The notes beneath the pieces are model-generated. The model was not told the DNA's origin. It saw only the letters and a list, made by a program, of their open reading frames with translations, and made no database searches. A DNA stretch of 64,000 bases, taken from an uncultured Bradyrhizobium sp. GTDB lineage: Bacteria; Pseudomonadota; Alphaproteobacteria; Rhizobiales; Xanthobacteraceae. The position numbers and the translations under genes were made by a program. Location of the stretch: NCBI RefSeq assembly GCF_947648125.1, contig NZ_CANSMR010000013.1, forward strand, positions 124,001 to 188,000, read 5' to 3'. Shown here in pieces: positions 1 through 10,573 of this stretch; position 1 is the first letter of the stretch; the number at the start of each line of letters is the position of its first letter.

Positions 1-45
1 AGGGATTTGGGAGGCTCGTTCACTACTGCGAGCCCACGCACAGCT

Positions 46-167
46 GTCGTCCCGGCGAAGGCCGGGACCCATACGCCGCAGCAAGTGTAGTGAATGGGAC
101 TCGTCGTTCCAGCGACGCCCAACAGTATCATTTTGTGGTTATGGGTCCCGGCCTTCGCCGGGACGAC
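46..167. repeat. 28-bp perfect inverted repeat (dispersed palindromic element)
   Basis: The arms at 46-73 and 140-167 are exact reverse complements (core CCCGGCGAAGGCCGGGACC) separated by 66 bases. A related element lies at 32557-32696. The first 236 bases contain no gene; this repeat lies just past the murD stop, where ftsW would usually follow. It resembles the dispersed palindromes common in Bradyrhizobium intergenic DNA. No function can be read from it beyond possible transcript folding. Confidence 0.8.
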
Positions 168-236
168 GGCGAATGCGTGGCGCGGTCTGATGGGTTTCGC
201 TGCGCTCTACCCATCCTACGATTCTACAATCAGCCG

Positions 237-1637
237 TCACACCACCGGCTTCACACCCGGCAGCGCCTGGACGATGTCGCGGAAGGCTGTGCCGCGGATT
301 TCGAAATTGCGGTACTGGTCGAACGAGGCGCAGGCCGGCGACAGCAGCACGACGGCCTCTGCGAGCCCCGACGCTTCCGCATCGCGCGCGGCGCTGGCGA
401 TCGCGACGTCGAGCGTGCCGGACATCTCATGCGCGACGCGGTCGCCGAGCGTGCCGGAGAATTCGGCCGCCGCCTCGCCGATCAGATAGGCCTTGCGGAT
501 GCGCGGGAAATAGCCGGTGAGGCCCGTGATGCCGCCCGCCTTCGGCTTGCCGCCGGCGATCCAGTAGATGTCGGCGAACGACGACAGCGCGTGCGCGGCG
601 GCATCCGCGTTGGTGCCCTTGGAATCATTGACGAACAGCACATTGCCGCGGCGGCCGACCTGCTCCATGCGGTGCGCCAGCCCCGGGAAGCTGCGCAGGC
701 CGTTCTGCAAGACGTCGGTCGCGATGCCCATCGCCAGCGTACAGGCGGAGGCGCAGGCGGCGTTCTGCGCATTGTGCAGACCGCGCAGCGAACCGATACC
801 GCCGAGCCGCGCCACCTCGCTGCGCGCCGCGCCGGATGCGCGCACGATGGTCTCGTGCTCGACATAGAGGCCATCGGGCAGCGGGTTCTTCACCGAGATG
901 CGCACCACGCGCTTGCCGGCGCGATCGAGCCGGTCGGCGATGTCGCGGCACCAGCCGTCGTCGACGCCGACGATCGCGGTGCCGCCCTGCTGCACGCCTG
1001 CGACCAGCCGCTCCTTGACCGCGGCGTAATGCTGCAGCGTGCCGTGGCGATCGATGTGGTCCTCGCTGATATTGATCAGGATACCGACGGAGGGGTCTAG
1101 CGACGGCGCGAGGTCGATCTGGTAGGACGACATCTCGATGACATGGACGCGGCCCATCCGCGGCGGCTCCAGCGACAGGATCGCGGTGCCGATATTGCCG
1201 CCCATCTGGGTATCGTAGCCGGCGACCTTCATCAGGTGCGCGATCAGCGCAGTGGTGGTCGACTTGCCGTTGGTGCCGGTGATGGCGACGAATGGCGCGT
1301 TCGGTGCGTGACGGCGCCGCTCGCGGCAAAACAGTTCGACGTCACCGATCACCTCGACACCGGCCTCGCGCGCCTTCGACACGCTCCAGTGCGGAGCCGG
1401 ATGGGTCAGCGGCGCGCCAGGGGTCAGGATCAGCGCGGCGAAATTCGCCCACGACACGGTGCGCAGATCGGCGGTGGTGAAGCCGGCCTGCGCCGCCTTG
1501 GCGACATTGTCGGCACTGTCGTCGGCCGCGATCACTTCCGCGCCACCGGCCTTCAGCGCGTGGCAGCTCGCAAGCCCGGAGCCGCCGAGCCCGAAGACTG
1601 CGACCGTCTTGCCCGAGAAGGAGGTGACCGGGATCAT
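237..1637 (-). CDS. murD: UDP-N-acetylmuramoylalanine--D-glutamate ligase MurD
   Basis: MurD is the cytoplasmic ATP-dependent ligase that adds D-glutamate to UDP-MurNAc-L-Ala. The 466-residue product starts [10 protein letters not shown]; upstream in-frame sequence overlaps mraY and looks non-coding. An N-terminal Rossmann-like segment (VFGLGGSG, residues about 14-21) precedes the Mur-ligase P-loop GTNGKST at about 121-127. The central SEDHIDRHG and the C-terminal [10 protein letters not shown] motif are typical of MurD. The gene begins 8 bases after the mraY stop and is the last dcw gene in the window. Length fits the family. Confidence 0.97.
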   Translation of the reverse strand: MIPVTSFSGKTVAVFGLGGSGLASCHALKAGGAEVIAADDSADNVAKAAQAGFTTADLRTVSWANFAALILTPGAPLTHPAPHWSVSKAREAGVEVIGDVELFCRERRRHAPNAPFVAITGTNGKSTTTALIAHLMKVAGYDTQMGGNIGTAILSLEPPRMGRVHVIEMSSYQIDLAPSLDPSVGILINISEDHIDRHGTLQHYAAVKERLVAGVQQGGTAIVGVDDGWCRDIADRLDRAGKRVVRISVKNPLPDGLYVEHETIVRASGAARSEVARLGGIGSLRGLHNAQNAACASACTLAMGIATDVLQNGLRSFPGLAHRMEQVGRRGNVLFVNDSKGTNADAAAHALSSFADIYWIAGGKPKAGGITGLTGYFPRIRKAYLIGEAAAEFSGTLGDRVAHEMSGTLDVAIASAARDAEASGLAEAVVLLSPACASFDQYRNFEIRGTAFRDIVQALPGVKPVV

Positions 1638-1645
1638 GGCGACGC

Positions 1646-2752
1646 TCAGCGCAGCTTGAGGGTGGAGAGGCCGGCGAGCGCCAGCATCACCGAGATGATC
1701 CAGAACCGGATCACGATCTGCGGCTCGGTCCAGCCCTTCTGCTCGAAATGATGATGCAGCGGCGCCATCCGGAATACGCGCTTGCCGGTCAGCTTGAACG
1801 AGGTGACCTGGACGATGACCGAGACCGCCTCCAGCACGAACAGGCCGCCGATCACCGCAAGCACGATCTCGTGCTTCACCGCGACCGCGGTGGCCCCGAG
1901 CATGCCGCCGAGCGCGAGCGAGCCGGTGTCGCCCATGAAGATCGAGGCCGGCGGCGCGTTGAACCAGAGGAAGCCGAGACCAGCGCCAAGTACCGCGCCA
2001 CACAGCACCGCCAGTTCGCCGGTGCCGGCGACGTAATTGATCTGCAGATAATCCGAGAACACCGCGTTGCCGGTGAGATACGAGATCATGCCGAAGCTCG
2101 CGGCCGCGATCATGACCGGTACGATGGCAAGGCCGTCGAGGCCGTCGGTCAGGTTCACCGCATTGCCGGCGCCGACCATCACGAAGGCGCCGAAGATCAC
2201 GAAGAACCAGCCGAAATTGATCACGAGGTCCTTGAAGAAGGGAATCACGAGCGACGTCGAGGACACATCGCGCCCGAGCCGAACCAGCGCGTAGGTGGCG
2301 GCGAGCCCGATCACCGCCTCGATCAAGAGCCTGAGCTTGCCGGCGAAGCCGCTGTGCGACTGCTTTGTGACCTTCAAATAATCGTCATAGAAACCGACGA
2401 AGCCGAAGCCGAGCGTCACCGCCAGCACGATCCAGACATAGGGATTGAGCGGGTTGGCCCAGAGCAGCGTCGACACCACGAGCCCGGACAGGATCATCAG
2501 CCCGCCCATGGTCGGCGTGCCCTTCTTGGAGATCAGGTGCGACTGCGGACCATCGGTGCGGATCGGCTGGCCCTTGCCCTGCCGCAGCCTTAAGTGATCG
2601 ATGATCCAGGGCCCGAACAGGAACACGAACAGCGCGCCGGTCACCATCGCGCCGCCGGTGCGGAAGGTGATGTAGCGGAACACGTTCAGAGCGCTGCGGA
2701 ATGCCCCAAACCCCGGAACGGTGTTGGACAGTTCGATCAACCAGTAGAACAT
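1646..2752 (-). CDS. mraY: Phospho-N-acetylmuramoyl-pentapeptide transferase MraY
   Basis: MraY is the integral membrane enzyme that transfers phospho-MurNAc-pentapeptide from UDP to undecaprenyl phosphate, making lipid I. The 368-residue protein is almost entirely hydrophobic helices. It shows the family motifs DDYLKV in an early cytoplasmic loop, [10 protein letters not shown] in the middle and [10 protein letters not shown] near the C-terminus. These carry the catalytic aspartates and histidines. It lies 10 bases after murF and 8 before murD, consistent with one transcript. Confidence 0.97.
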   Translation of the reverse strand: MFYWLIELSNTVPGFGAFRSALNVFRYITFRTGGAMVTGALFVFLFGPWIIDHLRLRQGKGQPIRTDGPQSHLISKKGTPTMGGLMILSGLVVSTLLWANPLNPYVWIVLAVTLGFGFVGFYDDYLKVTKQSHSGFAGKLRLLIEAVIGLAATYALVRLGRDVSSTSLVIPFFKDLVINFGWFFVIFGAFVMVGAGNAVNLTDGLDGLAIVPVMIAAASFGMISYLTGNAVFSDYLQINYVAGTGELAVLCGAVLGAGLGFLWFNAPPASIFMGDTGSLALGGMLGATAVAVKHEIVLAVIGGLFVLEAVSVIVQVTSFKLTGKRVFRMAPLHHHFEQKGWTEPQIVIRFWIISVMLALAGLSTLKLR

Positions 2753-2762
2753 TCAAAAAGTC

Positions 2763-4196
2763 CTATACCGCTTCTTCGTGCGCGGCCTTGTCGGGGAAGC
2801 GTTTTTCCAGCGCGCTGACAATGAGCTTCATCTTCGATCCCAGCGAGCCCTTCACCATGATCACGTCACCGGCACGGACCGCGGCGACCGCTTGCGCTTC
2901 GAGCGCCGCCGAACTCTCGGCATAGCCTCCCCGCTTGCCGGTGGAAAGGGCATCCCATAGATTCCGCATCAGCGGACCACAACAATATACAAGGTCGATG
3001 CGGTTGGCGGTCACGGCTTCGTTGAGGCCGCGGTGCAGATCGGGGCCGGTCGGCCCGAGTTCGAGCATGTCGCCGAGCACGGCGATGCGGCGGCCATGAG
3101 GCCCAGTCTGGGCCTGGCCGAGCACGTTGAGCGCGGCGCCCATCGAGGCCGGGTTGGCATTGTAGCTCTCGTCGATCAGCGTCGCCTCGCCATGGCCGAC
3201 CTCGAGCGTGCGGCGAAGACCGCGGCCGGTCGGGGCCTCGAGCTGCGACAGCGACAGCGCCGCGCGCGCGATATCGGCGCCGAGCAGCGAGGCGCCCGCC
3301 AGCACCGCGAGCGAGTTCATCGCCATGTGGCGGCCGGGCATGCCGATCTTATAGGTGATGTCGTGATCGAGAATGTCGGCGTGCACCGCCGAGCAGGTCG
3401 CGTGCAGCGACAGGTCGATCAGCCGCGCCTCGGCGCGCTTGTCGGCGCCGAACGAGACGATGCGCGAGATGCCGGCTTTCTTCGCCTGCTTCTGCAGCCG
3501 CGCGAATTGTCCATTGTCGCGGTTGAGCACCACCGCACCATTGGGCTCCAGCCCTGCGAAAATCTCCGCCTTGGCGTCGGCGATCGCCTCGATGCCGGAG
3601 AAGAATTCCAGATGCACCGGCTCGATCGTGGTGATGACGGCTACATGCGGCCGCACCATCTTGACCAACGGCGTGATCTCGCCGGCATGGTTCATGCCGA
3701 TCTCGAACACCGCAAAGCGCGCGCTCGCCGGGCAGCGCGCCAGCGACAGCGGCACGCCCCAGTGATTGTTGAACGACGCGACCGAGGCATGGGTCTCGCC
3801 CTGCGCCGACAGCACGCGGCGCAGCGCCTCCTTGGTCGAGGTCTTGCCGACCGAACCGGTCACCGCGATGATCTGCGCTTTGAGCCGCGCGCGCGAGGCA
3901 TGCGCGAGCTCGACGAGGCCGGCGAGCACGTCGTCGACCACGAGCAGCGGCGCGTCGGCGGGAAATTTGTCGCGCTGCGCGGTTTCGACCACGGCGAGCC
4001 CGGCGCCGGCCTTCAACGCGGTTTCGACGAAGGCATGGCCGTCATGGACGTCGCCCTTGATGGCAAAATACGCATCGCCCTTTGCAATGGTGCGGCTGTC
4101 GATCGAGAGACCGGTGACGCCCTCCGGCAGTGCGCCTTGCGCGGCGGCGCGCATCGCTTGCGCCATCGCATCCGAGGTCCACAACATCGTGCTCAT
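2763..4196 (-). CDS. murF: UDP-N-acetylmuramoyl-tripeptide--D-alanyl-D-alanine ligase MurF
   Basis: MurF adds D-Ala-D-Ala to the UDP-MurNAc-tripeptide in the cytoplasm. The 477-residue product has the N-terminal substrate domain (IDSRTIAKGDAYFAIKG), a Mur-ligase P-loop GSVGKTS at about residues 114-120, NNHWGVP, and the C-terminal DESYNANPASM motif. Its ATG overlaps the murE TGA by four bases (ATGA), so the two are probably translationally coupled. Length is normal for the family. Confidence 0.97.
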   Translation of the reverse strand: MSTMLWTSDAMAQAMRAAAQGALPEGVTGLSIDSRTIAKGDAYFAIKGDVHDGHAFVETALKAGAGLAVVETAQRDKFPADAPLLVVDDVLAGLVELAHASRARLKAQIIAVTGSVGKTSTKEALRRVLSAQGETHASVASFNNHWGVPLSLARCPASARFAVFEIGMNHAGEITPLVKMVRPHVAVITTIEPVHLEFFSGIEAIADAKAEIFAGLEPNGAVVLNRDNGQFARLQKQAKKAGISRIVSFGADKRAEARLIDLSLHATCSAVHADILDHDITYKIGMPGRHMAMNSLAVLAGASLLGADIARAALSLSQLEAPTGRGLRRTLEVGHGEATLIDESYNANPASMGAALNVLGQAQTGPHGRRIAVLGDMLELGPTGPDLHRGLNEAVTANRIDLVYCCGPLMRNLWDALSTGKRGGYAESSAALEAQAVAAVRAGDVIMVKGSLGSKMKLIVSALEKRFPDKAAHEEAV

Positions 4197-5650
4197 GCGC
4201 CCTCCTCGGCCAATGCATTCGCGACCGCTTCATGATCGCTGAACGGCAGCGTCGTGCTGCCGACGATCTGCCCGACCTCGTGGCCCTTGCCGGCCACGAC
4301 CAGCGCGTCGCCCGGCTCGAGGCCGGCGATCCCGGCGCGGATCGCAGCGGCGCGGTCGCCGATCTCGCGCGCGCCCTTTGCGGTGGCCATGATCGCGGCG
4401 CGGATCGCCTCCGGCTTCTCGCTGCGCGGATTGTCGTCGGTGACAATGATGTGATCGGCATTCTCGGCGGCGATCGCGCCCATGATCGGGCGCTTGCCGG
4501 CGTCGCGGTCGCCGCCAGCGCCAAAGATCACGACCAGCTTGCGCTTCGCATAGGGCCGCAGCGCCTGCAGCGCCTTGGCGAGCGCATCAGGCTTGTGGGC
4601 GTAGTCGACGAAGATCGGCGCGCCATTGTGCTCGCCGACGAATTCCAGCCGGCCCTTGGCGCCTTCGAGATGTTCGAGCGTGCCGAACACGTCATCGGCG
4701 GCGCTTCCGGTGCCGATCGCAAGGCCGGCCGCGACCAGCGCGTTCTCGATCTGGAATTCGCCGACCAGCGGCAGCCGGATCGCGTATTTGCGGCCGCGGT
4801 GCTCGATCGCGAGCTGCTGGGCAAAGCCTTCGATCGCGGCGTCTGTGAGCTTGATGCCATCGGTGGCGTCGGCGTTGCGGCCGACCGTGATGATACGTAG
4901 GCCGCGCGCCCGCGCCGCATCGATCACCTCTCGCGAGCAGTCGTGATCGGCCGAGATCACCGCGGTGCCGCCGTCGGCGACGAGATCGCGGAACAGCCGG
5001 AGCTTTGCAATCAGGTAATGCGCGACATCGGGATGATAATCCATGTGGTCGCGCGACAGGTTGGTGAAGCCGCCGGCTTCGATGCGCACACCGTCGAGGC
5101 GATACTGGTCGAGGCCGTGCGAGGAGGCCTCGAAGGCGAGATGGGTGACGCCGTCGCTCGCGATCTCGTCGAGCTGGCGATGCAGCGCGATCGGATCGGG
5201 CGTGGTCAGAGAGCCGTAGACGGTGCGCTTGTCCGAGACGAGACCGATGGTGCCGATGCTCGCGGAGGAGTGACCGAGCCGCTGCCAGATCTGGCGCGTG
5301 AACGCCGCGACCGAGGTCTTGCCGCTGGTGCCGGTCACCGCCGCGATCGTCGCAGGCTGGCGGGAAAAGAATTTGGCGGCGGCTAGCGCCAGCGCGCGGC
5401 GCGGATTGGGCGTGATGACGAACGGAACACGGCCGTGACCTTGCGGCAGATGGTCGCTGGCGACCGCGACTGCGCCCGCGGCAATCGCTGCATCGACGAA
5501 GCGCGCGCCATCGGTCCTGCTGCCGGCCAGCGCGAAGAACAGATCGCCCGGCTTCACCGCACGGCTGTCGACCGCAAGCCCTCCGACAATGAGCGAGGAG
5601 GCACTCGGATCAATCGTGGCATCATCGCCGAAGAGGTCGCGAAGTCTCAT
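4193..5650 (-). CDS. murE: UDP-N-acetylmuramoyl-L-alanyl-D-glutamate--2,6-diaminopimelate ligase MurE
   Basis: MurE adds the third stem-peptide residue. The 485-residue product has a P-loop GTSGKTS near residues 107-113 and the C-terminal motif DNPRSEKP. DNPR is the signature of enzymes that add meso-diaminopimelate rather than lysine, as expected for a Gram-negative. The C-terminal GKGHE segment is also present. It overlaps murF by four bases. A 123-base gap carrying a palindromic repeat separates it from ftsI, so the dcw cluster is not perfectly compact here. Confidence 0.97.
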   Translation of the reverse strand: MRLRDLFGDDATIDPSASSLIVGGLAVDSRAVKPGDLFFALAGSRTDGARFVDAAIAAGAVAVASDHLPQGHGRVPFVITPNPRRALALAAAKFFSRQPATIAAVTGTSGKTSVAAFTRQIWQRLGHSSASIGTIGLVSDKRTVYGSLTTPDPIALHRQLDEIASDGVTHLAFEASSHGLDQYRLDGVRIEAGGFTNLSRDHMDYHPDVAHYLIAKLRLFRDLVADGGTAVISADHDCSREVIDAARARGLRIITVGRNADATDGIKLTDAAIEGFAQQLAIEHRGRKYAIRLPLVGEFQIENALVAAGLAIGTGSAADDVFGTLEHLEGAKGRLEFVGEHNGAPIFVDYAHKPDALAKALQALRPYAKRKLVVIFGAGGDRDAGKRPIMGAIAAENADHIIVTDDNPRSEKPEAIRAAIMATAKGAREIGDRAAAIRAGIAGLEPGDALVVAGKGHEVGQIVGSTTLPFSDHEAVANALAEEGA

Positions 5651-5692
5651 GATCTTCCAGTCTGGCCGGCGCCGTTCTGGCGCCGCTATCTG

Positions 5693-5760
5693 AGCATGAT
5701 CTGTTCGGAAAACCGCTTCACACCTTGCGCTATCGCGGCCGTTCCGGTCCCGATCATGCT
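5693..5760. repeat. Dispersed palindromic element (GAGCATGATC...GATCATGCT)
   Basis: The murE-ftsI gap is filled by a sequence bounded by GAGCATGAT and CGATCATGCT, with TTCGGAAAACCG inside. A related copy lies at 45304-45375. The termini are complementary, so RNA from this point could fold. This matches a dispersed element I know from Rhizobiales intergenic regions. Any effect on ftsI-murE transcription is inference. Confidence 0.65.
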
Positions 5761-5773
5761 GTAACCATACGCC

Positions 5774-7546
5774 TTACTGGGTTGTTCTGGATGCCGCAAG
5801 AATAAGGCGGTCGGACGGCGGCAGGTCGAAGCGCGGTTCAACGCCCAAAAGCGGCGCAATTCGGGCGATCACGTTGCCGCCGGTCGGCACCGCATTCCAG
5901 CCCGAGGTGATGAAGCCATAGGTCTCCTTCAGGGGCTGCGGCTCGTCGAGCATGATCAACAGCTGATATTTCGGATTGTCGGCGGGCAGGATCGCGGTGA
6001 AGGCGTTCAGCACGCGCTTCTTGGCGTAGCGGCCGTTGATCACCTTCTCCGCGGTGCCGGTCTTGCCGCCGATATAGTAGCCCTTGACGTCGGCCTTCTT
6101 CGCGGTGCCGATCTCGGCGTTGAGCCGCATCAGATAGCGCATCTTGTCCGAGGTCTCGGGCTTGATGACGCGCTTGGCCAGCGCCATCGCTTCCTGCTCG
6201 GTGCGCTTCAAAAAGGTCGGCGGGATCAGGTAGCCGCCATTGACCAGCGCGTCGATACCCATCACCGCCTGCAGCGGCGCCACCGCGATGCCGTGACCGA
6301 ACGAGATCGTGACGGTGTTCAATTCGCCCCACTTCTTCGGCACGATCGGCGAGGCGCTCTCCGGCAATTCGGTGCGCAGCCGCTCCAGCTGCCCCATCTT
6401 GCGCAGGAAGGCCTTGTGCGCGTCGACGCCCATCGCCAGCGCGATGCGCCCGGCGCCGATGTTGGAGGAATAGTAGAACACCTCCTTCATGTTGATCATG
6501 CGGCCCATGTTGTGATCGTCATGGATCGCGAACTTGCCGTAATGCAGCGGGCCGCGCGCATCCCACATCGAGTTGAGATCGAACCGGCCGCTGTCCAGCG
6601 CCATCGCCAGCGTGAACGCCTTGAAGGTCGAGCCCATCTCGTAAACGCCGGTGGTCAGGCGGTTGATGCGATCAGGGTCGTGCGCCTCCTTCGGATTGTT
6701 CGGATCGAAATCCGGCAGCGACACCATCGCCACGATCTCGCCGGTGCGCACGTTGGAGACGAGGCCGGAGGCGGCCTTGGCCTTGAACTTCTCCTTCGCC
6801 TTGATCAGTTCGTCGCGCAGCGCGTGCTCGACGCGCAGGTCGACCGACAATTCCACCGGCTTCTGCAGCCGGTCGGTGGCGAAGCCCGCGCGGTGCAGAT
6901 CGGCCAGACCGTTATTGTCCAGCCACTTCTCCATGCCGGCAATGCCCTGGTTGTCGATGTTGACCAGGCCGATCAGGTGGGCGACCTCGTTGCCGGTCGG
7001 ATAGACGCGCTTGTTCTCGCGCAGGAAGCCGACGCCGGGAAGGCCGAGGCGGTGGATGTCGAGCTGCTGCTTCGGCGTGATCTCGCGCTTCAACCAGACG
7101 AAGCCCTTGCGCGAGGACAGACGGTCGCGCACTTCGCTGGTGTCGAGGTCGGGCAAGGCCGCGGTCAGGAGCTCGATCGCCTCGTCCTTGTCGATCAGGC
7201 GGCGCGGCTCGGCGAACAGGCTCGGCGCCTTGACGTCGGTGGCGAGAATTTCGCCGTTGCGGTCGGTGATGTCGGGCCTGGCGGTTGCGATCGCATCCTG
7301 CGAGGCCGTGCGTCGTGCGCCATGGCTGTCGGCGCCGACCGCGAACAGCACCAGCCGTCCGGCCAGCACGCAATAGACCGCGGCGAAGGCGAGGATCGCA
7401 AGACCGACGCGCGCGCGCGCTTTCGCGGCACGATCGACATTGCTTCCATACAGCAGCGTGCGGATCAGCCGCGTGCGCCAGGGTTCAGCGGCTTTTCCGG
7501 CCGGCTTGCTGGCGGGTGCCGGATCGGTCATGGCAGGTCCCGTCAT
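5774..7546 (-). CDS. ftsI: Peptidoglycan D,D-transpeptidase FtsI (PBP3)
   Basis: FtsI is the class B penicillin-binding protein that crosslinks septal peptidoglycan. The 590-residue product has a cytoplasmic N-terminal tail, one membrane anchor at about residues 47-70, a dimerisation/pedestal domain and the transpeptidase domain. The three active-site motifs are visible: STFK at about 306-309 (acylated serine), SSN at about 360-362 and KTGT at about 495-498. Its ATG overlaps the ftsL stop by four bases. A second ATG five codons in (MTDPA) is a possible alternative start. Confidence 0.96.
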   Translation of the reverse strand: MTGPAMTDPAPASKPAGKAAEPWRTRLIRTLLYGSNVDRAAKARARVGLAILAFAAVYCVLAGRLVLFAVGADSHGARRTASQDAIATARPDITDRNGEILATDVKAPSLFAEPRRLIDKDEAIELLTAALPDLDTSEVRDRLSSRKGFVWLKREITPKQQLDIHRLGLPGVGFLRENKRVYPTGNEVAHLIGLVNIDNQGIAGMEKWLDNNGLADLHRAGFATDRLQKPVELSVDLRVEHALRDELIKAKEKFKAKAASGLVSNVRTGEIVAMVSLPDFDPNNPKEAHDPDRINRLTTGVYEMGSTFKAFTLAMALDSGRFDLNSMWDARGPLHYGKFAIHDDHNMGRMINMKEVFYYSSNIGAGRIALAMGVDAHKAFLRKMGQLERLRTELPESASPIVPKKWGELNTVTISFGHGIAVAPLQAVMGIDALVNGGYLIPPTFLKRTEQEAMALAKRVIKPETSDKMRYLMRLNAEIGTAKKADVKGYYIGGKTGTAEKVINGRYAKKRVLNAFTAILPADNPKYQLLIMLDEPQPLKETYGFITSGWNAVPTGGNVIARIAPLLGVEPRFDLPPSDRLILAASRTTQ

Positions 7547-7995
7547 TGCTGATCTCCCCCGCCCTGCTCGGAATCTTCTGCGGGCGCAGGCTGGTCGGCG
7601 GCCGGCTGGTCGGTCGCCGGCTTGCCGATCGATCCGGTCGTGCTGTCCGGCGCGGCGGCGGCCTCGATGGTGTCGATCATCGCGCCGATCGGATCGCGCG
7701 AACCGGGTCGCGTGAAGCTCGGCGGCCGCTCCGGCAGGTTCTTCAGGGAATCGTACTGATTGGCGTTGACCGGCTTCAGCGGCAGATGTCGCTCAGCGAG
7801 CCCCTGCAGCCTGAGCGGCGCGTCGAGCTTGGCCCATTCGGCACGCAAGGTGGCGATCGCGTTGCGCTGCTCGCGGATCTCGGCATTGAGCTGCAGCACG
7901 CGTTCGACTCGCGCGGTCGATTCCATCTTGATGCGGTAGACATAGGATGCCGCGAAGATCAGCATGCCGATGACGAGGAGATGGAGGAGGCGCAT
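7543..7995 (-). CDS. ftsL: Cell division protein FtsL (putative)
   Basis: This small bitopic protein lies between rsmH and ftsI, the canonical place of FtsL, which bridges the FtsB/FtsQ and FtsW/FtsI complexes at the septum. From the chosen start (MRLLHLLVIG, 2 bases after the rsmH stop) it has 150 residues. One membrane helix at the N-terminus is followed by a periplasmic heptad-like region of about 40 residues and a proline-rich tail. An upstream ATG would overlap rsmH by 37 bases and is less likely. FtsL diverges strongly in sequence, so the call rests mainly on position and topology. Confidence 0.82.
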   Translation of the reverse strand: MRLLHLLVIGMLIFAASYVYRIKMESTARVERVLQLNAEIREQRNAIATLRAEWAKLDAPLRLQGLAERHLPLKPVNANQYDSLKNLPERPPSFTRPGSRDPIGAMIDTIEAAAAPDSTTGSIGKPATDQPAADQPAPAEDSEQGGGDQQ

Positions 7996-7997
7996 CG

Positions 7998-8993
7998 TCA
8001 GCCTCCCCGCTTCAGGTCGGACAGCCGCGGCCAAGACGGCAGGTCGTCGTCGGCATGCGCCGGCGCCGCGGTGCGCTCGGCTGCGCGCAGCTTGGCCGAC
8101 CGGGCGCGCGGATTGGCCGATATCTCCGCCTCGCCCGGCGTCACCGGGCGCTTGGTCAGGATCTGAAAGCTCGGCGCGGATTGCGCCACTTCGGGCAGAT
8201 GCCGCGAGCCGCTGGAAACCTTGCCGCGCTCGGTGAGGAAATTCTTGACGATGCGGTCTTCCAGCGAATGGAACGAGACCACGGCAAGCCGGCCGCCCGG
8301 CTTCAGCACCCGCTCGGCCGCGGCCAGCGCCCGATACAGCTCATCGAGCTCTTCATTGACGAAGATGCGCAGCGCCTGAAAAGTCCGCGTCGCCGGATGG
8401 ATCTCGTTCGGCTTGGCGCGCACGACTTTCCCGACGATGTCGGCGAGCGCCTCGGTCGTGGTGATCGGCGCGTCCTTGCGCGCGGCGACGATGGCGCGGG
8501 CGACGCCGCGCGAATGCCGCTCTTCGCCGAAGATGTAGATGATGTCGGCGAGCTGCTTCTCGGAAGCGGTGGCAACCACATCGGCCGCGGTCAGGCCGCT
8601 CTGCGCCATCCGCATGTCGAGCGGACCGCCCAAGCGGAACGAGAAGCCGCGCTCGGCCTGGTCGAGTTGCATCGAGGAGACGCCGACATCCATCACGACG
8701 CCGTCGACCTGATCCGCCCCCTGCGATGCGCAGACCTCGACGAGACTGGAGAAGCGGTCCTCGACCAGCGTCAGGCGACCGTCCGCGCCGTCGACCAGAT
8801 CGAAGCCGCCCGCGATCGCGGTGCGGTCGCGGTCGATGCCGATGACATGCGTACCGGCGACATCGAGAATCATGCGGCTGTAGCCGCCGGCGCCGAAGGT
8901 CGCGTCGACATAGATGCCGCCGGCGCGCGGCTCGAGATAGCCGACCGCCTCGCGGCCCAGCACGGAAATGTGACGGGGAGCACGCTCGCTCAT
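7998..8993 (-). CDS. rsmH: 16S rRNA (cytosine(1402)-N(4))-methyltransferase RsmH (MraW)
   Basis: RsmH methylates N4 of C1402 in 16S rRNA using S-adenosylmethionine. The 331-residue product begins [17 protein letters not shown]. It has the SAM-binding segment [30 protein letters not shown], and the C-terminal [11 protein letters not shown] motif of MraW. An AGGGG stretch lies about 8 bases before the chosen ATG; longer in-frame extensions upstream lack family similarity. It is the first dcw gene here, with no mraZ upstream in this window. Confidence 0.96.
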   Translation of the reverse strand: MSERAPRHISVLGREAVGYLEPRAGGIYVDATFGAGGYSRMILDVAGTHVIGIDRDRTAIAGGFDLVDGADGRLTLVEDRFSSLVEVCASQGADQVDGVVMDVGVSSMQLDQAERGFSFRLGGPLDMRMAQSGLTAADVVATASEKQLADIIYIFGEERHSRGVARAIVAARKDAPITTTEALADIVGKVVRAKPNEIHPATRTFQALRIFVNEELDELYRALAAAERVLKPGGRLAVVSFHSLEDRIVKNFLTERGKVSSGSRHLPEVAQSAPSFQILTKRPVTPGEAEISANPRARSAKLRAAERTAAPAHADDDLPSWPRLSDLKRGG

Positions 8994-9470
8994 GCGCCGC
9001 CCCTGGACAGGGCCGCGTTGCTGGCATGCAAGCTGGCTGCGCGCCGACTCATTGCGTCTCGAATCCTCGCGCTGGCTGTTCCGGCAAAAAGGCCGCTGCG
9101 TGATCCCAGCGCCAACTCCCGCCCTCGGCCGCAAATCCTGATATCCGACCGGAATTGGGAGGGTTTCCATGGGATTTCGCGCAACAGCGGACCTTGGCCG
9201 TCCCCCGAAACCGGTTCGGCACTTCACCTCTCAGTAACGGCACTTAACGTTAAGAAAACGTTGATGATCGGTTAGCGGAACCGCGCGACTTTGATCCGCA
9301 TTCGAGTGATAGCCTCGGCCCTCGCTTCGGGCATCATCGCGCGGCTCATCATGGAGCCCGTGGAACCGGCAGGCCGATTGCGCGGCCCGCACGGTAAAGG
9401 AATAGTAAACGCCTATTTGTTTATCCATATGTCAAAATGCGTTCTCCTGGTTCGGGTTTGAGTGATTCGT
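8994..9470. other. Divergent intergenic region, no gene seen; mraZ absent
   Basis: This region of about 470 bases separates rsmH (minus) from the amidase (plus). In many bacteria mraZ precedes rsmH, but no translation here resembles it. A 10-bp palindrome TTAACGTTAA lies at 9244-9253 and the hexamer AACGTT recurs at 9257-9262. AT content rises sharply at 9399-9440, with TTGACA readable on the minus strand at 9430-9435 but no well-spaced -10 box. Both flanking genes must be transcribed from here. Confidence 0.5.
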
Positions 9471-10322
9471 ATGGCTTCTGGTTCGTCCTCGTCCGGCAAC
9501 GCTGATTCGAAGCGTCAGCGCGTCCTTCCTGTTCCGAAGGGCGTGGCCGACGTGAAGACGTTCACGCCGGATTCCTCGATCGCCTCCGACGTGATCCCGT
9601 CGATGAACTTCGGCGACCGCGCCGACGACCGGCAGCCCGACATGATCGTGCTGCACTACACCGGCATGCCCGACGTCGAGGGCGCGATCGCCCAGCTCTG
9701 CACCGCCGGCACCGAGGTCTCGGCGCATTACATCGTGCTCGAGGACGGCCGCATCGTGCAATGCGTGCCGGAGAGCAAGCGCGCCTGGCACGCCGGCGTC
9801 TCCGCCTGGGCCGGCGAGGACGACATCAATTCCTGCTCGATCGGCGTCGAGATCGTCAATCGCGGCCACGATTGGGGCTATCCCGACTTCCCGCTGCGCC
9901 AGATCGCGGCCGTCATCGCGCTGTGCCGCGGCATCATGCTTCGGCGCAAGGTGGTCGCGCATCGCGTGCTCGGCCATTCCGACGTCGCGCCGGGGCGCAA
10001 GAAGGATCCCGGCGAGAAATTCCCCTGGCACTCGCTGGCCAATTCCGGCGTCGGGCATTGGGTGCAGCCGGCGCCGATCGTGCGTGGCGACGCGCTGCAG
10101 CTTGGCGCGATCAGCGACAGCGTCTCCAACATGCAGGCCGCGTTCCGGCGCTACGGCTACAACATCCCGACCAACGGCAAGTTCGACGGCCCGACCATGG
10201 AGGTCGTCACCGCCTTCCAGCGTCACTTCCGCCCCGAGCGCGTCGACGGAATCGCCGACCGCTCCACCATGGCGACGCTGCACGCGCTGCTCGAGACCCT
10301 GCCGCCGGATGCCGCGAGGTAG
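9471..10322 (+). CDS. N-acetylmuramoyl-L-alanine amidase (Amidase_2) with peptidoglycan-binding domain
   Basis: This enzyme cleaves the bond between MurNAc and L-alanine in peptidoglycan or its fragments. The 283-residue product (ATG start MASGSSS; a GTG three codons earlier is possible) shows the Amidase_2 zinc-ligand segments IVLHYTGM and the later VAHRVLGHSDVAPGRKKDPG. A C-terminal three-helix peptidoglycan-binding domain follows (AFRRYGYNIP ... FDGPTMEVVTAFQRHFRP). No signal peptide is evident, suggesting a cytoplasmic recycling role like AmpD or a non-classical route; this is inference. It is divergent from the dcw cluster. Confidence 0.9.
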   Translation: MASGSSSSGNADSKRQRVLPVPKGVADVKTFTPDSSIASDVIPSMNFGDRADDRQPDMIVLHYTGMPDVEGAIAQLCTAGTEVSAHYIVLEDGRIVQCVPESKRAWHAGVSAWAGEDDINSCSIGVEIVNRGHDWGYPDFPLRQIAAVIALCRGIMLRRKVVAHRVLGHSDVAPGRKKDPGEKFPWHSLANSGVGHWVQPAPIVRGDALQLGAISDSVSNMQAAFRRYGYNIPTNGKFDGPTMEVVTAFQRHFRPERVDGIADRSTMATLHALLETLPPDAAR

Positions 10323-10338
10323 GCTCGGTCTTTCCATC

Positions 10339-10487
10339 GTCATTGCGAGGCGCCAACGGGTCGCGCAAAATGCGCGCCCGATGACAGGCTCCGCGGCGAC
10401 TTGTCCGCCGAAGCCTCGGCGAAGGCGGAAGCAATCCACGTTTCGGCGTGCGGCGCGATGGGTTGCTTCGCTCCGCTCGCAATGACG
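10339..10487. repeat. Dispersed palindromic element (GTCATTGCGAG...CTCGCAATGAC)
   Basis: The element starts GTCATTGCGAGG and ends with the complementary CTCGCAATGACG. Internally GAAGCAATCCACG faces GGGTTGCTTCGC. A second, shorter member lies at 37799-37882 with the same termini. It occupies most of the gap between the amidase and the next gene. It resembles dispersed palindromes seen across Bradyrhizobium genomes. Confidence 0.75.
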
Positions 10488-10573
10488 CTTCCGCCGAAAT
10501 CCTCACGCGCAAACTGGAACTTTTTTCCGTGTCCCGCCTTCTTAATTGGGGCGGTCTGAGTGGAGATTCGTCC

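Noticed and set aside
9231-9428. 65-codon minus-strand frame upstream of rsmH, considered as a remnant mraZ
   Set aside because: No MraZ motif, no ribosome-binding site, and it overlaps the likely promoter region.
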